Shown here: positions 17,305-24,479 of the stretch, piece after piece
How positions within the stretch are numbered: position 1 is the stretch's first letter
Layout of the letters: each line of letters opens with the position of its first letter
Source of the DNA: Candidatus Gemmiger faecavium
GTDB lineage: Bacteria > Bacillota > Clostridia > Oscillospirales > Ruminococcaceae
Length of the DNA: 60,595 nt
Assembly: GCA_019114415.1 (NCBI GenBank)
Contig: DXFO01000011.1
Span: forward strand, 1 to 60,595
Reading direction: 5' to 3'
Translations under genes and position numbers: made by a program
The notes under the pieces: generated by a model
Database searches by the model: none
What the model was told of the DNA's origin: nothing
Seen by the model: only the letters and a program-made list of their open reading frames with translations

Positions 17305-19497
17305 ATGGCAGAGATCCGCGTGCTGGACAAGCACACATCCGAACTCATCGCCGCGGGCGAGGTGGTGGAACGCCCCGCCTCGGTGGCGAAAGAACTGCTG
17401 GAAAACGCCATCGACGCGGGTGCGACCAAGATCACCCTGTCCATCCGCCGGGGCGGCATTGAACAGCTGCAAATCATTGATAACGGTACCGGCATCGAGG
17501 CCGAGTACATCGACAAGGCCTTCATCCGTCACGCCACCAGTAAGATCAAGACGGCAGACGACCTGAACAGCATCCACACCCTGGGCTTCCGGGGTGAGGC
17601 GTTGGCTTCCATCGCCAGCGTGGCCCGGGTGGAGGTCCTCACCCGCACCCAGGCGGATGAATACGCCTGCCTTTACCGCATCGCAGGCGGGGAACAGCAG
17701 GGCATGGAGCCCGGCGCCCGCCCGGTGGGCACTACCATCACGGTGCGGGACCTGTTCTATAACACCCCCGCCCGCATGAAGTTCCTGAAAAAGGACGCCA
17801 GCGAAGGCACTTTTGTGGCCGACGTGGTGCTGCACACCGCCCTGTCCCACCCGGAGATCTCTTTCCGCTTTGAGCGGGAGGGCAAGCTGCAGTTCGTTAC
17901 CCCCGGTGACGGCAAGCTGCTCAGCGCGGTGCACGCCGCGGTAGGCCGGGATTTCGCCCGGGACCTGCTGCCGGTGGAGGGAGAGTCCGGCGTCTATCAG
18001 GTGACCGGACTGGTCACCCCGCCCCGGGCCTGCCGTGCCTCCCGCGGGGCGCAGTATTTCTATGTGAACGGCCGCTACGTCAAAAACCGTACCATGATGG
18101 CTGCCATGGAAAACGCCTACAAGGGGACCCTGATGCAGGGCAAGTTCCCCGGTGGTGTTCTCATGCTGACACTGCCCGCCGAGCTGGTGGACGTCAACGT
18201 CCACCCCGCCAAGACCGAGATCCGCTTTGCCCGGGAGGGCGACGTCTTTGACGCGGTCTACCGTGCCGTGCGCAACGCGCTGACCGCCCCCGGCAGCGGG
18301 GAATGCCGCTTCTCCATGGAGCGGGGCGAGCAGGGCAAACAGCCTTCTGCCTCCGCGCAGTCTGCACCCCAGACTCCGGCCCGCCCGGCGGCTGCCCCGC
18401 AGACCGGCGTGCGCCATCCTCAGGCCACAGGCGGCTTTGCCACCATGACGGCGGCGCAGTACCGCGCCGCCCATACCCTGACGGACCCCATCCCGCCCCG
18501 GCCGGTTCCGGGCCTTACCGCAGTGCCCGGCCAGGGCACCGTCCGCGCGGTGCGGGAGGACTATAATAAACCGTCGGCCCCTGCACCTGCCGCACCGCAG
18601 GCTGGGACCCTTGCCGCCGGTATGACCCGTGGCGCATCGGAGGCCGTTCTGGACATTCTGCCCGATCTGCCGGAGGAGAACACTCCCGCGGCCTGGCAGT
18701 CCGCCCCGGCTGCCGCGACCCCGACCACGGTCACATCTGCCGCACCTGCGCCGGAGAACACCCCCGTCGCTGCCGCGCAGCCTGTTCCCGCATCGGAAGA
18801 AACCGCTGAACAGACCGCTTTCGTCCCGGACCTCACCGGGGAAGAGCCGGAGGAGGGGGCAGCCCCCGCCCTCAGCGCCCTGCCCACAGGCACGCCGGAA
18901 CAGACCACCCTGGCTCCCGCACCCCAAAGCGAACCCCTGCGCCTGGTGGGCGAGGTGTTCCGCACCTACATCATTACCGAGCGGGCGGGGGAACTTTGCC
19001 TCATTGACAAGCACGCCGCCCACGAGCGCATCCTTTTTGAAAAGCTGTCCAAGGACTACGGCAACGTGCCCGCCCAGATGCTTCTGGTGCCGGTGCAGGT
19101 CAATCTTTCGGCGGAGGAAAAGCTGGCCGTCCTGCAGAACCAGAAAATGCTGGAGGATGCAGGCATCGAGGCCGAGGACTACGGCGGAGCCACCGTCATA
19201 GTGCGGGCCGTCCCGGCGGATGTTCCCGTGGACGATGTGGAGGATATGCTGGTGGAGCTGGCCGCCCGCCTTGCTAAGGGCGGCGACGCCCTGCGGGAAA
19301 AGACCGAGTGGGTGCTCCATTCCATCGCCTGCCGCGCGGCGGTCAAGGCGGGGGACCGCAGCAACCCGGCGGAACTGCTGGCCCTGGCACAGCAGATCAT
19401 GGACGGCAGCGTCCCGCCCTTCTGCCCCCACGGCCGCCCCTGTGTCCTCAAGATCACCCGGAAGGAGCTGGAAAAACAGTTTGGCCGCATTGTCTGA
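17305..19497 (+). CDS. mutL: DNA mismatch repair endonuclease MutL
   Basis: Links mismatch recognition to strand nicking. The N-terminal GHKL ATPase shows ELLENAIDAG, DNGTGIEAEYI and GFRGEALASIAS. A long Ala/Pro-rich, low-complexity linker spans about residues 340-540. The C-terminal nuclease domain has DKHAAHERILFE at about residue 569 (family consensus DQHA-x2-E-x4-E), an ACRAAVKAGD helix, and the FCPHGRP zinc motif at about 705, so the endonuclease type is expected. 730 aa is long because of the linker. The Q-to-K change in the DQHA motif is notable but leaves the acidic and His residues intact. Confidence 0.97.
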   Translation: MAEIRVLDKHTSELIAAGEVVERPASVAKELLENAIDAGATKITLSIRRGGIEQLQIIDNGTGIEAEYIDKAFIRHATSKIKTADDLNSIHTLGFRGEALASIASVARVEVLTRTQADEYACLYRIAGGEQQGMEPGARPVGTTITVRDLFYNTPARMKFLKKDASEGTFVADVVLHTALSHPEISFRFEREGKLQFVTPGDGKLLSAVHAAVGRDFARDLLPVEGESGVYQVTGLVTPPRACRASRGAQYFYVNGRYVKNRTMMAAMENAYKGTLMQGKFPGGVLMLTLPAELVDVNVHPAKTEIRFAREGDVFDAVYRAVRNALTAPGSGECRFSMERGEQGKQPSASAQSAPQTPARPAAAPQTGVRHPQATGGFATMTAAQYRAAHTLTDPIPPRPVPGLTAVPGQGTVRAVREDYNKPSAPAPAAPQAGTLAAGMTRGASEAVLDILPDLPEENTPAAWQSAPAAATPTTVTSAAPAPENTPVAAAQPVPASEETAEQTAFVPDLTGEEPEEGAAPALSALPTGTPEQTTLAPAPQSEPLRLVGEVFRTYIITERAGELCLIDKHAAHERILFEKLSKDYGNVPAQMLLVPVQVNLSAEEKLAVLQNQKMLEDAGIEAEDYGGATVIVRAVPADVPVDDVEDMLVELAARLAKGGDALREKTEWVLHSIACRAAVKAGDRSNPAELLALAQQIMDGSVPPFCPHGRPCVLKITRKELEKQFGRIV

Positions 19498-20431
19498 CCT
19501 GCCCCGCGTGGTAGCCATCGGTGGCCCCACCGCCACCGGCAAGACGGCGCTGTCCGTCGCCCTGGCAAAGGAGTTTGACGGCGAGATCATCAGCGCCGAC
19601 TCCATGCAGATCTATAAAGGCCTGGATGTGGGTACCGCCAAAGTCACCCCCGAGGAAATGCAGGGGATCCCCCACCATCTCATCGACATCCTGGACCCGG
19701 CGCAGCTGTTCAGCGTGGCGGAGTTCACCGCCCGGGCGGATGCCACCATCCGGGACATCACTGCCCGGGGCAAGCTGCCCCTGGTGGTCGGGGGAACGGG
19801 GCTGTATATTTCCAGCCTGCTCAACGGGGTGGCCTTTGCCCCCCAGCCGGAGGACCCCACCTTCCGGGCCGCCCTCCAGCAGCGCATCGAAAACGGGGAG
19901 ACCCAGGCCGTCTATGAGGAACTCTGCCGCGTTGACCCCGACTACGCCCGCACCCTGCACCCAAATAACACCCACCGGGTCATCCGCGCCCTGGAACTCT
20001 ATCACCTGACCGGCCGCACCATGAGCGAGCAGCGGGCAGAGTCCCTCCCGGCGCAGAAACCTTACCGGGCCTTGTGCCTTTGCCTGACCTGCGCCGACCG
20101 CGCCCGGCTTTACCACCGTATCGACCTGCGGGTGGACCGCATGGTGGAAGCGGGAATCCTGAAAGAGGCGGAGTACGTCTGGAACAACCGCGAGACCTTC
20201 CGCACCGCGGCCCAGGCCATCGGATACAAGGAATTCTTTCCCTATTTTGAGGGGACCGGGACGCTGGCCGAGTGCACCGCCAAACTCAAGCAGGCGTCGC
20301 GCAATTATGCCAAACGCCAGCTGACCTGGTTCCGCCGCCAGACGAACGCCGTCTGGCTGGAGATCGAAGATCCCGACACGCCTGCGCGCGCCGGGGAGCT
20401 TGTCCGCAATTTCCTGGCCGGGGAGGACTGA
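19481..20431 (+). CDS. miaA: tRNA dimethylallyltransferase
   Basis: Attaches the dimethylallyl group to A37 of tRNA, giving the substrate for MiaB encoded upstream. The P-loop GGPTATGKT is at the N terminus, followed by SADSMQIYKGLDVGTAK, HHLIDILDP, VVGGTGLYISSLL and, further on, AIGYKEFFPY, all MiaA landmarks. No ATG is suitably placed. TTG at 19481 (AAGGAG 13 bases upstream, inside the end of mutL) gives 316 aa; TTG at 19490 is the alternative. Either way the gene overlaps the mutL stop, implying coupling. The reading frame is open farther upstream, but that part is out-of-frame mutL sequence. Confidence 0.93.
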   Translation: MAALSDLPRVVAIGGPTATGKTALSVALAKEFDGEIISADSMQIYKGLDVGTAKVTPEEMQGIPHHLIDILDPAQLFSVAEFTARADATIRDITARGKLPLVVGGTGLYISSLLNGVAFAPQPEDPTFRAALQQRIENGETQAVYEELCRVDPDYARTLHPNNTHRVIRALELYHLTGRTMSEQRAESLPAQKPYRALCLCLTCADRARLYHRIDLRVDRMVEAGILKEAEYVWNNRETFRTAAQAIGYKEFFPYFEGTGTLAECTAKLKQASRNYAKRQLTWFRRQTNAVWLEIEDPDTPARAGELVRNFLAGED

Positions 20432-20475
20432 TCCTCCGGCCCGCCGCCCCCGCAAGGGGAGGGGAGTACCGATCC

Positions 20476-21711
20476 ATGCAGAGAGATCCGGCTGAGCGCC
20501 GCCGTGTTGCCAAAAACTTTTCGGTGGCGCTGATCACCGTCATTCTGATTTTTGCCGTGCTTTACGTGGGCGTCCAGCTGTACGCCATCCTGCACCATAC
20601 CTATAAAACAGAGACCGCCATCCTTGCCACCATGTCGGACAGCGTCAAACTGACCGGCACCGCCGTGTTTGACGCCACGCCGGTGTCGGGGGAGGGCGAC
20701 CTGGGCTACCTGGTGGAAAACGGCGAGCGCGTCACCGTAGGCACCGTCATTGCCGAGCGCTACACCGCCGAAGGCCAGGACCTGCAGCGGGAAGCCCTGA
20801 CCAACCTGGACCGGGAGATCTCGCTGCTGAACAAGTCCCAGAACTCGTCGGGCAGCGACCTTTCGGTGCTGACCACCCAGACCCAGACGGCCCTTTACAA
20901 CCTGCTGGACCAGCTGGACCGGGGCGCCTACGGCAACATCCGGTCCGCCGAGGAAGACTTCCTGCTGGCCCAGAACCGCATGCAGATATCCACCGGACAG
21001 AGCAGCGGTTTTGACGCAACCATCGCCGAACTGCAGGCGGAGCGGGATTCCATCGCCGCCAGCCTGGACGGCCTGGAAAACCTCGTTGCCGAGACCAACG
21101 GTTATTTCGTCTCGTCGGATTCCGCCCATCTGACCACGCTGGACCAGGAGACGGCGGACAACGCCACGGTCTCGGAACTGTCCGACCTGCTGAGCCAGGA
21201 TCTCACGGCCTCGGCGGACGGCAAAGCCGGGTGGATCGTGTCGGGCTTTTCCTGGCGGTTTTACGCCACCTGCGACCTGGACACCGCCGCCCGGTTTGAC
21301 GGGCTGACCAGCGTCAAGATCAGCGTGCCCGGCAAACAGGACGACCCGCTGTCCGCCACGGTGGTCTCGGTGGAGACGGACGAGGAGGCGGGCCTGGCCA
21401 AGATCGTGCTGGAGTGCGGCACCATCAATTCCGAAGTCCTGACCCTGGGACAGGAGACCGCTCAGATCGACCTGCATACTTATACCGGTATCCGCATCGA
21501 CAGCAAGGCGCTGCATATCGTGGACGGCAACAACGGCGTCTACGTCAAGGTGGGCAACCTTCAGCGCTTCCGCAAGATCACCATCCTCTACCAGAACGAG
21601 GACTACATTCTGGTGGACACCGACGGCGCCGTGGGCACCGACAATGAGATCCGCCTGTACGACGAGGTCATCGTGGAAGGCACCAACCTCCAGGATGGAA
21701 AATTGATGTAA
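20476..21711 (+). CDS. Membrane-anchored HlyD-like adaptor protein
   Basis: A 411-aa protein with a short basic N terminus, one transmembrane helix at about residues 14-37 and an extracellular body. After the helix comes a lipoyl/barrel-sandwich half (TGTAVFDATPVSG...LGYLVENGERVTVGTVIAERY). A region rich in helix-forming sequence (about residues 95-205) is the adaptor hairpin, and a second barrel half is followed by a beta-rich C terminus. This matches the HlyD/membrane-fusion layout, but no ABC exporter is next to it. It lies between miaA and sepF and is closed by a strong terminator. GGGGAG precedes the ATG. A role at the cell envelope or division site is inference. Confidence 0.7.
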   Translation: MQRDPAERRRVAKNFSVALITVILIFAVLYVGVQLYAILHHTYKTETAILATMSDSVKLTGTAVFDATPVSGEGDLGYLVENGERVTVGTVIAERYTAEGQDLQREALTNLDREISLLNKSQNSSGSDLSVLTTQTQTALYNLLDQLDRGAYGNIRSAEEDFLLAQNRMQISTGQSSGFDATIAELQAERDSIAASLDGLENLVAETNGYFVSSDSAHLTTLDQETADNATVSELSDLLSQDLTASADGKAGWIVSGFSWRFYATCDLDTAARFDGLTSVKISVPGKQDDPLSATVVSVETDEEAGLAKIVLECGTINSEVLTLGQETAQIDLHTYTGIRIDSKALHIVDGNNGVYVKVGNLQRFRKITILYQNEDYILVDTDGAVGTDNEIRLYDEVIVEGTNLQDGKLM

Positions 21712-21762
21712 ATATCGGACAGACAGTCAAATATTTCCGCGCAAAGGCCGCTGCAAACGGCC

Positions 21763-21810
21763 AAAAATGCCGCCCGCTGATGCTATTTTTACAAAGCGGG
21801 CGGCATTTTT
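21763..21810 (+). terminator. Strong intrinsic terminator upstream of sepF
   Basis: Perfect 15-bp stem (21763-21777/21796-21810) built from an A-run, TGCCGCCCGC and their complements, with an 18-base loop and a terminal T-run. It separates the adaptor gene from the sepF operon. Confidence 0.9.
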
Positions 21811-21872
21811 GAAAGAAAAACCGTCGTTTTTCCGGTCTGCATCCGAAAAATCCGGCCTGCCTGCCGCCACTA

Positions 21873-21901
21873 TTGACTTTTGACGCTAAAAAAGCGATAA
21901 T
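21873..21901 (+). promoter_or_regulatory. sepF operon promoter
   Basis: -35 TTGACT (21873-21878), 17-base spacer, -10 GATAAT (21896-21901), each matching 5 of 6 consensus bases. It lies about 95 bases upstream of sepF in an otherwise AT-rich gap. Confidence 0.75.
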
Positions 21902-21996
21902 ACTTAATGTATATCGCTGTATTCAGTGAAATTCTGCCGCTTTGACGGCAGGCAGCCTTTGCGGCTGCAGCAGCCATAAGTTAAGGAGAATCCATC

Positions 21997-22455
21997 ATGT
22001 CCATGTTCGAAGGCTTCAAAAATATGCTCGGCATCAATCCCGACCCGGAAGATGACGAGTACCTGGACGGCGGCGAAGACGAGATCTTTGCCGGCAACCA
22101 GGGTGCGGCAGCCCAGGATAGCTATGCCCAGGCCGAAGCTGCCAAGCAGCGCAACAAGGTGGTCAACATCAATGCCACGACCCAGCTTCAGGTCGTTCTG
22201 GTCAAGCCGGAGCGCTTTGACGATGCGTCGACCATTGCCGACCAGCTCAACGCCAAGCGCACCGTCGTGCTGAACCTCGAGTCCACCAACAAAGAGGTCT
22301 CCCGCCGTCTGATCGACTTCTTGTCCGGCGTTGCCTACGCCAACAACGGCCAGATCAAGCGCGTGGCCACCAGCACCTTCATTATTACTCCCTACAACGT
22401 CGATATCATGGGCGACCTGATCGACGAGCTGGAGAACAATGGCGTATTCTTCTGA
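21997..22455 (+). CDS. sepF: Cell division protein SepF
   Basis: Membrane-binding partner of FtsZ that shapes the division septum in Firmicutes and Actinobacteria. The N terminus MSMFEGFKNMLGI is the amphipathic membrane anchor. An acidic linker follows (PEDDEYLDGGEDE), then the SepF core (about residues 60-150) with VVNINATTQLQVVLVKPERFDDASTIAD, RTVVLNLE and RRLIDFLSGVAYANNGQIKRVATSTFIITP. 152 aa is the usual length. AAGGAG precedes the ATG. It heads the conserved sepF-ylmH-divIVA-ileS order. Confidence 0.96.
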   Translation: MSMFEGFKNMLGINPDPEDDEYLDGGEDEIFAGNQGAAAQDSYAQAEAAKQRNKVVNINATTQLQVVLVKPERFDDASTIADQLNAKRTVVLNLESTNKEVSRRLIDFLSGVAYANNGQIKRVATSTFIITPYNVDIMGDLIDELENNGVFF

Positions 22456-23260
22456 TCCCGCGGAAACCGGCCGTACGGCCCGCGGCTTTCTGCCCCCGCA
22501 GAATGAGGAAGAACGCCGCCTGATGCGCCGTGTGGAGGAACTCTGCACCCTTGCCCAGCGCCGGGGCATCCCCCGCTATACGGGGTTCCTGTCTGACCGG
22601 GAGCAGTCTCTCGCAGAGGCTGCCGCCAACCGGGCGCAGGTCACCTGCATCCGGTTCTGGGGCGGGTTTGAGGATGCCGAGCGCCGGGTCCTTTGCATTG
22701 AACCGGAGGATGCCTGGCAGGAAGAACCGGTTGCCTGCCTGCGCCTGCGCGCACACCTTGCGCCGGGGGCAGAACCTCCGGCCCACCGGGATATTCTGGG
22801 GGCGGTATTGGGGCTGGGTCTGGAACGGACCTGCCTGGGGGACATCCGCCCCGACCCCGACCATCCGGGGGACTGTTATCTGTTCCTTTTACAGGACAAG
22901 CTGGACTTTGTGTCGGCCAACCTGACGGCAGCGGGCCATGTCCGCCTGGACGCGGCTCCCTGCGATCAGCCGCCCCAGTCGGCGCTCCGGGAACCGGAAC
23001 GCCAGCTGCGCCAGGCGACGGTCAGCTCTCTGCGTGCGGATTCGGTGCTGGCAGCCATGCTGCACACCTCCCGCGGGCAGGCCGCCCAGGTCATATCCGA
23101 AGGCCGGGTCCAGGTCAATCATGTTCCCCTGCGCAGCGCCCATGACGCGGTTTATGCGGGGGATATTTTCACGGTACGCGGCAGCGGCCGCTACCGGCTG
23201 CAGGAGATCGGCGGCAAAAGCCGCAGTGACCGCACCTTTATCCTGTTCTATCAATATTAA
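22439..23260 (+). CDS. ylmH: YlmH-family S4-domain RNA-binding protein
   Basis: A 273-aa homologue of B. subtilis YlmH, encoded between sepF and divIVA and linked to division and to ribosome-associated tRNA rescue. The N-terminal half is the YlmH domain (PRYTGFLSDREQSLAEAAANRAQ, DILGAVLGLGLERTCLGDI). The C-terminal S4 RNA-binding domain is at about residues 190-255 (SSLRADSVLAAMLHTSRGQAAQVISEGRVQVNH). It starts inside sepF (17-base overlap) with GGAG upstream, so it is co-translated. ylmG/yggT, often found between the two genes, is absent here. Confidence 0.93.
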   Translation: MAYSSDPAETGRTARGFLPPQNEEERRLMRRVEELCTLAQRRGIPRYTGFLSDREQSLAEAAANRAQVTCIRFWGGFEDAERRVLCIEPEDAWQEEPVACLRLRAHLAPGAEPPAHRDILGAVLGLGLERTCLGDIRPDPDHPGDCYLFLLQDKLDFVSANLTAAGHVRLDAAPCDQPPQSALREPERQLRQATVSSLRADSVLAAMLHTSRGQAAQVISEGRVQVNHVPLRSAHDAVYAGDIFTVRGSGRYRLQEIGGKSRSDRTFILFYQY

Positions 23261-23320
23261 GTGCGGCAGTTTGGCCATACAACCAATCCCGGGCACGGCC
23301 CGAGACAGGAGGAATATAGA

Positions 23321-24325
23321 ATGATCGCTTCGGAGGATGTACGGCGCGTCACATTTGAAAAAGCCATGCGGGGCTATCGCTGTGACGATGTCGATGATTA
23401 TCTCAGACAGGTGGCGGACAGTCTGGACGCTCTCAGCGCCGAAAACGAGGATCTGCAGAAGAAACTCGTGGTGCTGGCACAGCGCATCGACCAGTACCGC
23501 GCCGAGGAGGATACCCTGCACACCACGCTCATCAACGCCCAGCGTCTGGGCGAGAACGTGATCAAGGAGGCCAAGCAGAAGGCTGCCGAAGTGATCCGCG
23601 CCGCCAACATCCGTGCCGAGGACCGGGAGCAGCGCGCCCGTGACGAGGTCGAATTGGCCCAGCAGGAACTGACCACCATCCGCAAGGAGACCGAAAACTT
23701 CAAAAAGTCTCTGCTGGCCATGTACCGCAAGCATATCGAGCTGCTTTCCAAGATCCCGGAAGCGTCCGATACCGTCGAGCCGCAGCCGGAGGAAGAAACT
23801 CAGCCCCAGCCGGAACCGCAGCCCGTCCAGCAGCCGGTTTACGAGACCCCGCAGCCTGCTTACGAGCCGGAGCCTGCTTTTGAGCAGCCCTCCTATGAGC
23901 CGCCTGCCTACGAGGAACCGGCCCCGGTCTATGAACCCGCCCCCGTGGAGGAACCCCTCCCCGAGCAGCAGGCGGAACCCTATTTTGACGACCCGGAGGA
24001 GGAATCCCTCCCCGAGACCGAGGAAAAGGTCGATACCGTTGAGTTTGCCATCGCCCCCAAGCCGGACGAGCCGGAAGACCTGCGGGAGGAGCCCCCTGCC
24101 ATGGCAGCGCCCGCTCCTGCGGCATCCACCAGTAAGTTCCAGCCCGGTGCAGGCCTGTATGACCTTCCCGATGAGGAGCCCCCGGCTCCCCCCAAAAAGA
24201 CCACCCGCAGCAAGTCCACCACCCGCAGAAGTTCCACTTCGACCCGCCGGACGAAAAAGCAGGCCCAGCCGGACCCGCTGCCCGCGTCCTTTGACACGTT
24301 CTCCGGCGTGGACTTTGACAGTTGA
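23321..24325 (+). CDS. divIVA: DivIVA-family polar/septal coiled-coil protein
   Basis: Scaffold that binds negatively curved membrane at septa and poles. The N-terminal membrane-binding motif is VRRVTFEKAMRGYRCDDVDDYLRQV. A long coiled coil follows to about residue 145. The remaining half is unusual: a Pro/Glu/Gln-rich, low-complexity stretch (about residues 150-250, repeated YEPPAYE-type units) and then a Ser/Thr/Lys/Arg-rich basic tail (KKTTRSKSTTRRSSTS). The start at 23321 has AGGAGG upstream and restores the family N terminus, giving 334 aa, roughly twice B. subtilis DivIVA. The extension is probably disordered. Confidence 0.9.
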   Translation: MIASEDVRRVTFEKAMRGYRCDDVDDYLRQVADSLDALSAENEDLQKKLVVLAQRIDQYRAEEDTLHTTLINAQRLGENVIKEAKQKAAEVIRAANIRAEDREQRARDEVELAQQELTTIRKETENFKKSLLAMYRKHIELLSKIPEASDTVEPQPEEETQPQPEPQPVQQPVYETPQPAYEPEPAFEQPSYEPPAYEEPAPVYEPAPVEEPLPEQQAEPYFDDPEEESLPETEEKVDTVEFAIAPKPDEPEDLREEPPAMAAPAPAASTSKFQPGAGLYDLPDEEPPAPPKKTTRSKSTTRRSSTSTRRTKKQAQPDPLPASFDTFSGVDFDS

Positions 24326-24479
24326 CAGCCATACGCGTTCCGTTACGGGCGTGTATCGTGATACCGCGCACCGGCACCGGCGCGCCGTGACTTTGCCGAA
24401 ACAGCCAGGGGCTGTATGGGGCAGGGAACGGCCGTGCCGGGTTTGTGCGTGAATGAAGTATAGAGGAGAGTAGGAAACC
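24326..24479 (+). other. ileS leader, no T-box recognised
   Basis: A 154-base leader with one clear small hairpin ACAGCC/GGCTGT (24401-24406/24410-24415) and the ileS ribosome site at its end. A GTGATACCGCGC string at 24358-24369 resembles the conserved T-box element, but there is no room for Stem I and no terminator follows. Confidence 0.4.

Noticed and set aside
20272-20475. Upstream extension of the adaptor gene frame into miaA.
   Set aside because: The extension is out-of-frame miaA sequence; the ATG at 20476 has a strong ribosome site and directly precedes the membrane anchor.
24358-24369. GTGATACCGCGC resembles the conserved T-box sequence upstream of ileS.
   Set aside because: Only about 32 bases lie between the divIVA stop and this string, leaving no room for Stem I with a specifier loop, and no terminator or sequestrator with good pairing follows. 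It also differs from the consensus by one central base.
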